Assembly (NCBI GenBank): GCA_030536575.1
Contig: JAUNPS010000004.1
Coordinates: forward strand, 62,001 to 126,000
DNA length: 64,000 nucleotides
Source: Eubacteriales bacterium
GTDB lineage: Bacteria > Bacillota > Clostridia > Lachnospirales > Lachnospiraceae
Direction of reading: 5' to 3'
The translations under genes were made by a program, and so were the position numbers. This document shows positions 33,919 through 42,746 of the stretch, piece by piece. Every line of letters starts with the position of its first letter. Position 1 is the first letter of the stretch. The notes under the pieces were generated by a model. The model was given only the letters and a program-made list of their open reading frames with translations, had not been told where the DNA came from and ran no database searches.

Positions 33919-34920
33919 TCAAGGCTTCCGATGAGATAATTTTTTCTGAATACGGATATCTTCCCCAAAGAGCTTGCGGATTTTATAGCCGCTGGAGATC
34001 CGGGAGAAGACGCGCTCGGAGTAGGTGTCACGAAAAACGTCCATGGCCAGGTTCGTGGAGATGATCGTGGACTTCCGGCCCAGGAGCCGCTCGTTAATAC
34101 AGAGGAAGAGCTGGGAGGCCACGAAGGAGTTCGTAAGCTCTGTCCCCAGATCGTCAATGATGAGCAGATCGCAGTCGAAGATGTAGGAATGCATCTGCTG
34201 AAGCTCGTCGAGATCGTCGCCCCGGTGGAAGGTGGTCTTGGAAAACAGGTCGAACAGCTCGAAAGCGGTAAAATAAATCACGGAATGGGCGGTGTCGATC
34301 AGCTCTTTGGCAATACAGTGGCTTAAAAAGGTCTTTCCGACGCCGGTGTCTCCATAAAAGAAGAAATTCTCGAAAGTGTCGTCGAAGTGGGCCAGGTAGT
34401 CTTTACACTCGGCGACCAGCTTCTGCATGGTGGCCAGAGCGCTCAGGCCGGTGGAAGGATTCAGGGCCGTGTCGGAATAATAATCAAAGGAGAAGGTGCT
34501 GAAATTCTCGGTTTTCAGGGCTTCCCGGATGTTGGACTGGGTGTAGAGCAGGTCGATGACGGCCTGGCGGAAACAGTGGCATTTGGCGCTGCCGATGTAG
34601 CCGGTGTCCTGGCAGTCCGGGCAGACGTAGTGCATGTCCAGGTAGTCGCCGGGATAACCGGCTTTTTTGAGGACTTCGCGGCGCATTCCGGCCAGGGCGG
34701 CGATATCGTCCTGGAGGCTGTCAATGGCGGAGTCATCCCCGCCTAAATATTTCCGGGCGCAGGCTACGCTCAGGGAGGCGATCTGCTGATTTATGATTTC
34801 CAGGTCGGGGAGTTTGGCGGAGACTTCGGCGGTGCGTTCGTCCAGTTTTCGCTTGTTATCTAATTGTCTGCGGTGGTATTCCCGCATAATTTCGTCGTAC
34901 TGTGCATTTTTTAATGCCAT
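33919..34920 (-). CDS. DnaI/DnaC-like replicative helicase loader (AAA+ ATPase)
   Basis: 333 aa. The N-terminal helical region (1-95) is followed by a zinc-binding cluster, Cys100, Cys103, Cys114 and Cys116 (CPDCQDTGYIGSAKCHC), as in Firmicute DnaI. The AAA+ domain has Walker A GDTGVGKT at 190-197, Walker B LLIIDDLGTE and an arginine-finger region near ERVFSRISS. It should load the DnaB/DnaC helicase onto single-stranded DNA at the origin and during restart. It follows the dnaD-like gene by 46 bases on the same strand, a classic Clostridia pair. The start has GGGAGTGAG upstream. Confidence 0.88.
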   Translation of the reverse strand: MALKNAQYDEIMREYHRRQLDNKRKLDERTAEVSAKLPDLEIINQQIASLSVACARKYLGGDDSAIDSLQDDIAALAGMRREVLKKAGYPGDYLDMHYVCPDCQDTGYIGSAKCHCFRQAVIDLLYTQSNIREALKTENFSTFSFDYYSDTALNPSTGLSALATMQKLVAECKDYLAHFDDTFENFFFYGDTGVGKTFLSHCIAKELIDTAHSVIYFTAFELFDLFSKTTFHRGDDLDELQQMHSYIFDCDLLIIDDLGTELTNSFVASQLFLCINERLLGRKSTIISTNLAMDVFRDTYSERVFSRISSGYKIRKLFGEDIRIQKKLSHRKP

Positions 34921-34966
34921 GGAGGCTCACTCCCTTCGGATGGATGGCTGACGCGGAAGAGTCCGG

Positions 34967-36040
34967 TCAACTGTTCAGCAGATCTTTTTCCAACTGTTCG
35001 AAGTCGTAATCGCGCTGATGGAAGTTATTAAATTTATTCGGGGCAGAGGCTTTGGGTGCAGCCTCTTTTTTCTTTTTCATGCGCTCGGTGTCCAGAGTGC
35101 GGATGTCGTCCAGATGATGGACACCTTTTTTCTTCCACTGCTGCAGGATCTTGTCTGCGTAGGGGAAGCTGGCTTCGTGGGTCTGACTGATCGTGCGGTT
35201 ACATGCCTCGGCGACAATGTTCAGGGTAAACTGGTATTCGTCCAGCCAGCGGTCTATGTATTCTTTTTCGGATGCGGCGGGGCCGCGGTTTTTGATCCCG
35301 AAAGCGTTCAGGACGGAGTAATACTTCTTATTATAGAGGTTCGTACTGTTTTTCGCCTGCTGGACGGTCTGGATGCCTTCGGAGGCCCAGCCCAGGGCGA
35401 CTTTTTCCATGTAGTGGCTGCTCTTATTCCCCTTGGAGACGCAGTATTCTACGAGATATTCGATCAGGTCGGCGGAAAAGTGCAGGGTGTCATAATAATA
35501 GAGGATATTCGAAATTTCCGAGGGCGTCAGGGGGCGGCCGATATACTGGGCGGCTATGAAGAGAAGCTGCTCAATATCCTCCTGCTTTTTCAGCTCCGCG
35601 ATGCGGTCTGCGGTGAGGGGCTGCTTTTTCGGGGGCAGGGGGGAGGCTTCCGGGAGAGGCTCGGAGGCGGCTGCCTGCTCCAGAACGGGTTCCGGGGCGG
35701 GGACTTCCGGGGTGGAAGGCGCTTCGGCCTCTTCCTCTTCTTCTGTTACGGGATCCAGAAAAGCGATCCCCTGGATTTCTCCGCGGCTATCCTTCTCAAG
35801 AAGGAGAAGGCCCTGCTTTTCCCAATAGGAAAGCGCACGCAGGACGTCCTTTTCTGTGTGGTCAAAGGTGTCTGCGATGGAGCTGACGGAGAGCTGTGCA
35901 TCTATGGAAACACACCGGAGCAGATAGAGGTAAATCTTTACGAATTCGCCGTTCGCTTCGGGCATGTAGTGGTCAATAAAGGCGTTCTGAATGAGGGTAT
36001 AGCCGGAGCCGGCCGGCTTTTTTAAGGTTATGCTGTTCAT
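34967..36040 (-). CDS. DnaD-domain replication initiation protein
   Basis: 357 aa. The N-terminal winged-helix region (FIDHYMPEANGEFVKIYLYLLRC, then SIADTFDHTEKDVLRALSYWEKQGLL) is DnaD/DnaB-type. A low-complexity acidic linker follows (EEEEEAEAPSTPEVPAPEP), then a DnaD-like C-terminal domain (TPSEISNILYYYDTLHFSADLIEYL and AEACNRTISQTHEASFPYADKIL). I start it at 36040 (MNSITLKKPA), with GGAAGGTG upstream; the open frame extends 50 codons further but reads through the DnaA-box region. It remodels DNA at initiation and helps the DnaI-like loader encoded next. DnaA boxes sit directly upstream. Confidence 0.85.
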   Translation of the reverse strand: MNSITLKKPAGSGYTLIQNAFIDHYMPEANGEFVKIYLYLLRCVSIDAQLSVSSIADTFDHTEKDVLRALSYWEKQGLLLLEKDSRGEIQGIAFLDPVTEEEEEAEAPSTPEVPAPEPVLEQAAASEPLPEASPLPPKKQPLTADRIAELKKQEDIEQLLFIAAQYIGRPLTPSEISNILYYYDTLHFSADLIEYLVEYCVSKGNKSSHYMEKVALGWASEGIQTVQQAKNSTNLYNKKYYSVLNAFGIKNRGPAASEKEYIDRWLDEYQFTLNIVAEACNRTISQTHEASFPYADKILQQWKKKGVHHLDDIRTLDTERMKKKKEAAPKASAPNKFNNFHQRDYDFEQLEKDLLNS

Positions 36041-36155
36041 ATATTTCACCTTCCCGTTTCCTGTTTCCACAGTATAGCACAGATTTTTTGAAAAGAGAAC
36101 TGAAAGTTTTCCAACGTGGGAAGCGTGGAAAATCCACATTTTCGAATGTGGAAAG

Positions 36156-36173
36156 TGTGGATAATGTGGATAA
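36156..36173. promoter_or_regulatory. Tandem DnaA boxes, pair 1
   Basis: Two consensus boxes back to back: TGTGGATAA at 36156-36164 and again at 36165-36173 (complement of TTATCCACA). Weaker matches lie nearby at about 36063 and 36130-36154. They are just upstream of the dnaD-like start. Confidence 0.8.
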
Positions 36174-36271
36174 GTTTGTGGAGAACTCAAAAACGCAACT
36201 GCAAAAAAGCCCGTAAAATGGGGAAAAATGAGGGCTTTTGAAATTATGGAGAAAAAGTTATGTAAATAGGG

Positions 36272-36339
36272 TTTTCCACATTGAAATTCACAGGATGCAT
36301 TCTGAAAATTGTGAATAAAAGTGTGGATAATGTGGATAA
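36272..36339. promoter_or_regulatory. DnaA-box cluster, pair 2 with extra boxes
   Basis: TGTGGATAA at 36322-36330 and 36331-36339 repeat the tandem pair, with TGTGAATAA at 36310-36318 and, in the opposite orientation, TTTTCCACA at 36272-36280. The four tandem copies are perfect consensus boxes; the other two fit TTWTNCACA. Confidence 0.8.
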
Positions 36340-36570
36340 CTGTGGGAAAGCCCGAAGATACAGGCTTTTCCGATGTGTATAAAAATGTTTATTCCTGCGG
36401 GCAACGAGGCGGGCAGCCGCATTTGTGGAGAGGTTCGGCGGCGCTGTGTGCCCGCGAAACACGTTTCGCCCCGGTGTCTGGGCGGTGGTGGAGTATATCA
36501 GCAAGAAAGACGCTGTGTGCCAGGCCTGGCGGATGCGGGAGAGATTTGGCGCATGTGCGGGCATAGAAAA

Positions 36571-36606
36571 ACCCCGGCTTTTCTTGTATGATACATAAAA
36601 CCGGGG
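36571..36606. repeat. CCCCGG/CCGGGG inverted repeat in the intergenic region
   Basis: CCCCGGCTTTT and AAAACCGGGG flank a TGTAT-rich centre that is itself a partial dyad. On the plus strand no gene precedes it, and on the minus strand it lies 270 bases beyond murC. Its role is unclear. Confidence 0.5.
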
Positions 36607-36648
36607 AATTCATTTCATTCTTGTGAGCAGCGAGTCAAGCAGCCGCAT

Positions 36649-36790
36649 TTGCGCGGATATTGCCAGGAAATTATCGTTTCCCGGAATAGAATCAGCGAGC
36701 AAGCAACCGCCTTGCGCGGATATTGCCAGGAAATTATCGTTTCCCGGAATAGAATCAGCGAATCAAACGGCCGCACTTGCGCGGATATTT
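36649..36790. repeat. 63-bp direct repeats downstream of murC
   Basis: A 50-base stretch is identical at 36649-36698 and 36712-36761 (period 63). A third partial copy starts near 36777, and a diverged flank resembling the unit boundary appears near 36398-36420. Each unit contains CCAGGAAATTATCGTTTCCC, which can fold into a hairpin. No gene is evident in 36041-36872. Confidence 0.85.
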
Positions 36791-36872
36791 GGCAGTGCTG
36801 TGTGCCTGTGGCATACGTTTTGCACCGACCGTAGCGGGGTGTAGATGCCACGGGAGCGTTGATTGAAAAAAT

Positions 36873-38252
36873 TTAGAAACCGAGGAGATGTTCACCGATT
36901 TTCACAATATCTCCCGCGCCCATGGTAAGCAGAACATCGCCTTCCACACAGTTTTCCAGCAGGAAGTTTTCGATAGCGTCAAAGGTCGGGAAGTAGTGCG
37001 CCTCTGTCCCCAGTTCCTGGATCTTTCCCTGGAGGGTCTGTGAACTGATCCCAAGATTATCCGTCTCGCGGGCTGCGTAAATATCGGCCAGTACGACCTT
37101 GTCAGCCATGGAAAGGGCCTGTGCAAAGTCGTCCATCAAGGCCTTCGTCCGTGTATAGGTGTGGGGCTGGAAGACGCACCACAGAGTCTTGTGGGGCATG
37201 TTCCGGGCGGCGGTTAAGGTCGCTTTGATCTCCGTGGGATGGTGGGCGTAGTCGTCAATGATGGTGACGCCGCCGATCTCGCCTTTTTTCTGGAAACGGC
37301 GGTCGGTGCCCGCGAAGGCGGACAGGCCGTCCTGCATGGTTTCAATGGAAATGCCGAGCAGGTCGCCTAGGGCCATGGCGGCAATGGCATTATAAACATT
37401 GTGAATGCCGGGTACGCGTAAAGTGATCCGTCCGAGTTTTTCGTTCCCTTTACAGAACAGGAAGCTCGCGTGCGCATTTTCGTCGAAGGTGATTTCGGCG
37501 GGATAGTAGTCGTTTTCGGGGCTGGAGCCATATGTAAGGATCCGGCAGTCGAGGCCGTCCGTGATTTCGCGGTAATTCGGAATGTCGCTGTTAATGATCA
37601 GTGTCCCGTCTGCGGGAAGTTTTTCGGCAAATTTCCGGAAGGAGCTGCGGATATCCGCCAAATCCTTGAAGAAGTCCAGGTGATCGGCGTCAATGTTCAG
37701 GATCAGGCTGATCTTCGGGAAAAAGCTCAGGAAGCTGTTCGTGTATTCGCAGGCTTCGGTGATGAAGGTTTCATGGCCGCCGACCCGGATATTTCCGTGG
37801 ATGGCCTGTAAAATACCGCCGACGGAGATCGTGGGGTTCTTATCCGCTGCCAGCAGGATGTGGGAGGCCATGGAGGTCGTGGTGGTCTTTCCGTGTGTGC
37901 CGGAAACAGCGATGGGAACCTGATAATTTTTCATGATCTGGCCCAGCAGTTCGGCGCGGGTCAGCATCGGAATGCCTTTTTCCACGGCGGCCGCATATTC
38001 CGGATTATCCGGGTGGATCGCAGCCGTATAAACCACGAGGTCTGTGCCTTCCTGGATATTCGAAGCGCGCTGTCCGTAGAATACGGCGGCGCCTTTGCTT
38101 TCAAGCTGGCGGGTCAGCGGGGATTCCTTTGCGTCGGAACCGGTGACGGTGAAATGCTGGTCCAGGAGGATTTCGGCGAGGCCGCTCATGCTGATGCCGC
38201 CGATGCCGATGAAGTGGACGTGGAGAGGGGTCTGGAAATTTATTTGATACAT
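36873..38252 (-). CDS. murC: UDP-N-acetylmuramate--L-alanine ligase
   Basis: 459 aa, normal MurC length. The N-terminal UDP-binding domain has HFIGIGGISMSGLAEIL; the ATP loop is GTHGKTTTT at 118-125, followed by conserved blocks ILNIDADHLDFF, DDYAHHPTEIKATL and VFQPHTYTRT. It adds L-alanine to UDP-MurNAc, the first amino-acid step of peptidoglycan precursor synthesis, in the cytoplasm. The RBS is AAGGAG ahead of ATG. It stands alone here, away from the usual mur/fts cluster, with long repeat-bearing gaps on both sides. This isolated position is common among Clostridia. Confidence 0.95.
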   Translation of the reverse strand: MYQINFQTPLHVHFIGIGGISMSGLAEILLDQHFTVTGSDAKESPLTRQLESKGAAVFYGQRASNIQEGTDLVVYTAAIHPDNPEYAAAVEKGIPMLTRAELLGQIMKNYQVPIAVSGTHGKTTTTSMASHILLAADKNPTISVGGILQAIHGNIRVGGHETFITEACEYTNSFLSFFPKISLILNIDADHLDFFKDLADIRSSFRKFAEKLPADGTLIINSDIPNYREITDGLDCRILTYGSSPENDYYPAEITFDENAHASFLFCKGNEKLGRITLRVPGIHNVYNAIAAMALGDLLGISIETMQDGLSAFAGTDRRFQKKGEIGGVTIIDDYAHHPTEIKATLTAARNMPHKTLWCVFQPHTYTRTKALMDDFAQALSMADKVVLADIYAARETDNLGISSQTLQGKIQELGTEAHYFPTFDAIENFLLENCVEGDVLLTMGAGDIVKIGEHLLGF

Positions 38253-38362
38253 TATGGATTCTCCTTACTGTTCTAAAATCATTCGCTGTTACCTATTATA
38301 CCCTTTCCCCGGCGAAATGAAAAGCTTATTTAGGGAAAAACCGTAATTTGCCTGAGGAAGGT

Positions 38363-38504
38363 GTTACTGTTCACTCGTACCTCGTTCCAGTAACAAATCG
38401 CAGGCTCATTTTAAGTTTTGCTTCGCAAAAGAGCCTGCTCACACCTGAATCACGTTCTTACGTACCTGAGCAGCTAAGTGCTCAGGTACTGTCTGAACAG
38501 TAAC
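38363..38504. other. 142-nt element with a predicted three-way-junction fold
   Basis: Three perfect stems: outer GTTACTGTTCA (38363-38373) with TGAACAGTAAC (38494-38504); inner GCAGGCTC (38400-38407) with GAGCCTGC (38431-38438), capped by TTTTGC/GCAAAA; inner GTACCTGAGCA (38462-38472) with TGCTCAGGTAC (38479-38489). Competing pairings also exist: 38363-38369 with 38388-38394, and 38380-38386 with 38502-38508. No open frame fits. It may be an RNA or a mobile structured repeat. Both strands could form it. Confidence 0.6.
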
Positions 38505-38725
38505 GAGGAATGCTCATTGTCCGGCCCGGCGTTTCGTGACAAAAACTTTAAAAATTCCACGAATTTCCACCCCAATCGTAAAAATCAAACAAAATCCAAC
38601 AAGAAAATTCAACCAATAAAATACAAAATCAACAATAATCCATCATAAATCGACAAAATACCGAAACGCACGTTGTGAAAAACGTTAAAAACAAAGAAAA
38701 AAATATCCAAAAATTGTAAAAACTG

Positions 38726-38754
38726 TTCACTATTCCAGGAAACTGTGGTATAAT
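38726..38754 (+). promoter_or_regulatory. Promoter of the glycogen genes
   Basis: TTCACT at 38726-38731 and TATAAT at 38749-38754 with a 17-bp spacer, 39 bases before the glgC start. Confidence 0.7.
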
Positions 38755-38792
38755 AAATGAACATCAATTAACTTACAACAAGAGGTGATAGC

Positions 38793-40067
38793 GTGATTAA
38801 AAAAGAAATGATTGCAATGTTACTTGCAGGCGGGCAAGGCAGCCGTCTTGGTGTGCTGACATCCAAGGTGGCGAAACCGGCCGTTGCATTTGGTGGAAAG
38901 TATCGAATCATTGATTTTCCTTTAAGCAACTGTATCAATTCTGGTGTAGATACAGTCGGAGTTTTGACACAGTATCAGCCCCTGCGGCTGAACAGCCATA
39001 TCGGGATCGGGATTCCCTGGGACCTGGACCGAAACATCGGAGGCGTGACCATCCTCCCGCCTTACGAAAAAAGCAGTAACAGCGAATGGTATACCGGCAC
39101 CGCAAATGCCATTTACCAGAACCTGAGCTACATGGAAAACTACAATCCGGAATACGTCCTGATTCTCTCAGGCGATCACATCTACAAGATGGACTACGAA
39201 GTTATGCTGGATTTCCACAAGGCGAATAACGCCGACGTCAGCATTGCCGTAATGCCCGTTCCGATGGAAGAAGCGAGCCGTTTCGGCATCGTCATCACTG
39301 ACGAGAACAGCAAGATCACGGAATTCCAGGAAAAGCCGGAGCACCCGAAGAGCAACTTAGCCTCCATGGGTATCTACATATTCTCATGGAAAGTCTTAAA
39401 AGAAGCCCTGATCGCCCTGAAAGACCAGAGCAACTGTGACTTCGGCAAGCATGTCATTCCCTACTGCCACGAAAACGGCAGGAAGCTGGTGGCCTACGAG
39501 TACAACGGCTATTGGAAAGACGTAGGGACACTTGGCTCCTATTGGGAAGCAAATATGGAGTTAATTGATATTATTCCGGAATTTAATTTATATGAGGAGT
39601 TTTGGAAAATTTATACCAGCAGTGAGATCATTCCACCGCAGTACATTTCTGCCGACTCCACCATTGTAAAGAGCATCATCGGCGATGGCACGGAGGTTTA
39701 CGGAGAAGTCTATAATTCCGTAATCGGCGCAGGCGTTACCATAGGAAAAGGAACCGTGATCCGGGATTCCATCATTATGAAGGGAGCCGTGATCAAAGAC
39801 GGATGTACCGTCGACAAAGCTATCATCGCAGAAAATACAGTAGTTGGTGAAAATGTTGTTCTCGGTATCGGAGAAGACATTCCGAATAAGATGAAACCCA
39901 GCGTATATTCGTTCGGTCTGGTGACCATCGGGGAAAATTCCGTGATCCCGGCTGACGTGAAGATTGGAAAGAATACGGCGATTTCCGGAAAAACGGCGCC
40001 GGAGGATTATCCGGGCGGCGTTCTGGCCAGTGGCGAAACATTAATTAAGGCAGGTGAGTTGGCATGA
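38793..40067 (+). CDS. glgC: Glucose-1-phosphate adenylyltransferase, catalytic subunit
   Basis: 424 aa. The nucleotide-binding start [30 protein letters not shown] (regulatory lysine region), the active-site block [10 protein letters not shown], and the sugar-phosphate region [18 protein letters not shown] are all typical of GlgC. The C-terminal third is a left-handed beta-helix (hexapeptide repeats such as [22 protein letters not shown]). It makes ADP-glucose from glucose-1-phosphate and ATP, the committed step of glycogen synthesis. The start is GTG 38793, with AGAGGTGA upstream. It overlaps glgD by four bases, so the two subunits are made together. Confidence 0.95.
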   Translation: MIKKEMIAMLLAGGQGSRLGVLTSKVAKPAVAFGGKYRIIDFPLSNCINSGVDTVGVLTQYQPLRLNSHIGIGIPWDLDRNIGGVTILPPYEKSSNSEWYTGTANAIYQNLSYMENYNPEYVLILSGDHIYKMDYEVMLDFHKANNADVSIAVMPVPMEEASRFGIVITDENSKITEFQEKPEHPKSNLASMGIYIFSWKVLKEALIALKDQSNCDFGKHVIPYCHENGRKLVAYEYNGYWKDVGTLGSYWEANMELIDIIPEFNLYEEFWKIYTSSEIIPPQYISADSTIVKSIIGDGTEVYGEVYNSVIGAGVTIGKGTVIRDSIIMKGAVIKDGCTVDKAIIAENTVVGENVVLGIGEDIPNKMKPSVYSFGLVTIGENSVIPADVKIGKNTAISGKTAPEDYPGGVLASGETLIKAGELA

Positions 40068-41182
40068 GGGCAGTAGGTATCATTTTGGCAGGCGGAAACA
40101 ATCACCGCATGAAAGAACTTTCCAACAAACGCGCGATCGCAGCCATGCCCATTGCAGGCAGCTATCGCAGCATTGACTTTACACTGAGCAACATGACGAA
40201 TTCCTCCGTACAGAAGGTAGCGGTACTGACCCAGTACAACGCCCGTTCCCTGAACGAGCACCTAAGCTCCTCCAAATGGTGGGATTTCGGAAGAAAGCAG
40301 GGCGGCTTGTACGTTTTCACGCCGACCATTACGAAAGAGAACAGCTTCTGGTATCAGGGAACCGCGGACGCGATCTATCAGAACCTGGATTTCCTGAAAA
40401 AATGTCATGAACCGTATGTCATCATCGCTTCAGGCGACGGTGTTTATAAGCTGGATTATAACAAGGTGCTGGAGTACCACATTGAAAAGAAAGCGGACAT
40501 TACCGTTGTATGTAAGGAAATGCCGCCGGAGGAGGATGTGACCCGTTTCGGCGTCCTGAAGATGAACGAGGAATGCCGGATCGAAGAATTCGAAGAGAAA
40601 CCCATGGTAAGTAATTCGAATCTGGTTTCCGCCGGAATTTATGTGGTTCGCCGCAGGCAGCTCATTGAAATGATCGAGCGCTGCGCCCAGGAAGACCGTT
40701 ACGATTTCGTAAAGGATATCCTGATCCGCTACAAGAACCTGAAACGGATTTACGGTTATAAACTGAAGGACTACTGGAGCAATATTGCGACCGTAGAATC
40801 CTACTACAAGACCAATATGGATTTCTTAAAACCGGAAGTGCGGGATTACTTTTTCCGTCAGTATCCCGACATTTATTCCAAGGTGGACGACCTTCCGCCA
40901 GCCAAGTACAACCCCGGAAGCTGCGTAAAGAACAGCCTGGTTTCCAGCGGCTGTATTATCAATGGCTACGTGGAAAATTCCATATTGTTCAAGAAAACAT
41001 TCGTCGGCGAAAACTGCGTGATCAAGAATTCCATTATCCTGAACGATGTTTATCTGGGGGATAATACGCATATTGAGAACTGCATTGTGGAAAGCCGCGA
41101 CACGATCCGGGCGAACTCCTACCATGTAGGCGAGGACGGGATCAAGATCGTAATCGAAAAAAATGAAAGATACGTGCTTTAA
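40064..41182 (+). CDS. glgD: GlgD, partner subunit of glucose-1-phosphate adenylyltransferase
   Basis: 372 aa. It is a GlgC paralogue with a degraded active site: the N-terminus reads [19 protein letters not shown] in place of GGxGxRL-T, and the catalytic SGDH becomes ASGDGVYKL, lacking the histidine. It ends with a shorter left-handed beta-helix. In Firmicutes GlgD has little activity alone but boosts GlgC in a heterotetramer, changing its response to effectors. ATG overlaps the glgC stop (ATGA). There is no glgA, glgB or glgP in the window, so the rest of the pathway is elsewhere. Confidence 0.93.
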   Translation: MRAVGIILAGGNNHRMKELSNKRAIAAMPIAGSYRSIDFTLSNMTNSSVQKVAVLTQYNARSLNEHLSSSKWWDFGRKQGGLYVFTPTITKENSFWYQGTADAIYQNLDFLKKCHEPYVIIASGDGVYKLDYNKVLEYHIEKKADITVVCKEMPPEEDVTRFGVLKMNEECRIEEFEEKPMVSNSNLVSAGIYVVRRRQLIEMIERCAQEDRYDFVKDILIRYKNLKRIYGYKLKDYWSNIATVESYYKTNMDFLKPEVRDYFFRQYPDIYSKVDDLPPAKYNPGSCVKNSLVSSGCIINGYVENSILFKKTFVGENCVIKNSIILNDVYLGDNTHIENCIVESRDTIRANSYHVGEDGIKIVIEKNERYVL

Positions 41183-41272
41183 AGCGCGGGAACGCTCCGC
41201 ATGCGGATGCGTTTGACAGGCAGAGAAATGCCTGAAAATATTGGAGAAGGTGTGAAAGGGGCTTAAGATACT

Positions 41273-41557
41273 ATGAAAATTACGGATGTCAGGGTGCGTA
41301 AAGTTGCAAAAGAAGGAAAGATGAAAGCGGTCGTTTCGATAACGATCGACGAGGAGTTTGTTGTACACGATATCAAGGTGATCGAGGGCGAAAAGGGCCT
41401 GTTTATTGCGATGCCGAGCAGGAAGGCTTCGGATGGCGAGTACCGTGATATTGCGCATCCGATTAATTCCGGGACACGCGAGCGGATTCAGAAGATTATT
41501 CTGGAGCAGTATGAGATTGCGGCTGCGGCGGCTGAGGAGGAAGAAGAGGCTGTCTAA
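41273..41557 (+). CDS. spoVG: SpoVG, RNA-binding septation/sporulation regulator
   Basis: 94 aa. The sequence [42 protein letters not shown] and [17 protein letters not shown] is the SpoVG signature. The family binds RNA/DNA and affects asymmetric septation, capsule and virulence genes in Firmicutes. The C-terminal tail ends in an alanine/glutamate stretch. It lies 90 bases after glgD and is followed by a terminator. A possible -35 TTGACA occurs at 41213-41218, but its -10 is weak. It supports a spore-former as host. Confidence 0.95.
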   Translation: MKITDVRVRKVAKEGKMKAVVSITIDEEFVVHDIKVIEGEKGLFIAMPSRKASDGEYRDIAHPINSGTRERIQKIILEQYEIAAAAAEEEEEAV

Positions 41558-41640
41558 AGGAATAAGGGAAATCCGGGCAGTTTTTGGCGAGATGGATTTT
41601 GCCAAATTACCGGGCGTGGATGAAAAAGAGTTATTGGAAG

Positions 41641-41675
41641 AAGAGGCTGACACGAAAGTGCGCGGCCTCTTTTTT
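41641..41675 (+). terminator. Terminator of spoVG
   Basis: AAGAGGC (41641-41647) pairs with GCCTCTT (41665-41671) around a CACGAAAGTG inner hairpin, ending in six T residues (41670-41675). Confidence 0.8.
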
Positions 41676-41691
41676 CGCGGGGAAAATATGC

Positions 41692-41720
41692 TTGCCCTTC
41701 TTTCGGAAATAAAATATAAT
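41692..41720 (+). promoter_or_regulatory. Promoter of the ArsR-like regulator
   Basis: TTGCCC at 41692-41697 and TATAAT at 41715-41720 with a 17-bp spacer, 25 bases before ATG. Confidence 0.65.
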
Positions 41721-41744
41721 GGAGAAAATTACAGGAGTGAAATT

Positions 41745-42665
41745 ATGGCAAAGCGGAAAGAATTTGATATTGATGAGCCTGACGAGCTGTGCAGCTTGGG
41801 GCGGGCGCTGTCCTCCCCGGTGCGGCTGGAAATCCTGCGGCTCCTTTATGAGGAAAGCCTGATTATCGGGGAGATTGCGAAGCGGATGGACATTCCGGCT
41901 TCCAGTACGGCGTTTCATCTCAAGATCCTGGAGGAAGCCGGGCTGATCCGGATGGAGGAGCAGCCAGGAACCAGAGGACAGACGAAGCTGTGTACCAGGA
42001 AAGTTGACCAGGTTTCGATCAATCTGGTGAAAAAAAACAGGGATATTTCGGAAGTTTTCAGCGTGGAGATGCCGGTAGGGGCTTACACGGACTGTCGGGT
42101 GACGCCGACATGCGGGCTGCTGGCGCAGGAAGGCGTGATTGGCAGCGAGGATCAGGAATCCTGCTTTTTCAGTCCGGAGCGGATGCGGGCCGGGCTTTTG
42201 TGGACGTCTTCCGGGTTCGTGGAGTATAAATTTGCCAATGGAATCCCGAAAAAGAACCGGGTGAAGAAGCTGATCCTGTCGATGGAAATCTGTTCGGAAG
42301 CGCCGGGGTATCGGGAGGACTGGAAGTCGGACATTACGCTGTGGCTGAATGGCCTGGATTGCGGAACATGGACGAGTCCCGGAGATTTCGGAAGCAGGCG
42401 CGGGAGGCTGAGTCCGCCGAGCTGTCCCAATGGAATGAGCCAGTACGGGGTTCCGGTGATCTGGGAAGTCGGGCAGGAAGGAAGCCTGGTGAACGGGGAA
42501 AAGGTATCTGAGGTGACGATTGATGAGCTGAAGGTGATGGAGAATCCTTTTGTGACGGTGCGGATTGGAAATAAGCCGGATGCCCGGTATGTCGGGGGAT
42601 TTAATTTGTTTGGGAAGCATTTTGGAGATTATAATCAGGATTTGATTTTGACAATGGAATATTGA
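41745..42665 (+). CDS. ArsR-like transcription factor with a large C-terminal domain
   Basis: 306 aa. Residues about 10-90 are a winged helix of the ArsR/HTH_20 type (LGRALSSPVRLEILRLLYEESLIIGEIAKRM, then STAFHLKILEEAGLIRMEEQPGTRGQ). The C-terminal 190 residues are beta-rich, with blocks such as KKLILSMEICSEAPGYREDWKSD and SDITLWLNGLDCGTW; they resemble a carbohydrate-sensing beta-sandwich, but I cannot name the family. ATG 41745 follows ACAGGAG; the open frame further upstream is noise. A GH2 glycosidase with two operator-like palindromes follows, so this is its likely repressor. No metal-binding cysteine pair is evident. Confidence 0.8.
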   Translation: MAKRKEFDIDEPDELCSLGRALSSPVRLEILRLLYEESLIIGEIAKRMDIPASSTAFHLKILEEAGLIRMEEQPGTRGQTKLCTRKVDQVSINLVKKNRDISEVFSVEMPVGAYTDCRVTPTCGLLAQEGVIGSEDQESCFFSPERMRAGLLWTSSGFVEYKFANGIPKKNRVKKLILSMEICSEAPGYREDWKSDITLWLNGLDCGTWTSPGDFGSRRGRLSPPSCPNGMSQYGVPVIWEVGQEGSLVNGEKVSEVTIDELKVMENPFVTVRIGNKPDARYVGGFNLFGKHFGDYNQDLILTMEY

Positions 42666-42672
42666 GAGACAG

Positions 42673-42711
42673 GCTGCATCGAAAGCGAAAGAAGCTGGAT
42701 GCAGCTTTTTT
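42673..42711 (+). terminator. Terminator of the ArsR-like gene
   Basis: GCTGCATC (42673-42680) pairs perfectly with GATGCAGC (42698-42705), followed by six T residues. Confidence 0.9.
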
Positions 42712-42746
42712 GATGCCCGGATACGAAAATGGAAAATTTTATAATA

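Noticed and set aside
36156-36339. Chromosomal origin of replication
   Set aside because: DnaA boxes are present, but there is no dnaA/dnaN, no clear AT-rich unwinding region beside them, and the neighbours are not the usual oriC genes. A regulatory or titration role is preferred.
36649-36790. Possible CRISPR array
   Set aside because: Only two full repeats exist, the identical stretch is 50 bases with 13-base spacers, and no cas gene is near. It is a direct repeat instead.
36244-36851. Several short frames in the 36.2-36.9 kb gap
   Set aside because: They only translate the DnaA boxes and 63-bp repeats. One shows repeated protein segments solely because the DNA is repeated. None has an RBS or family match.
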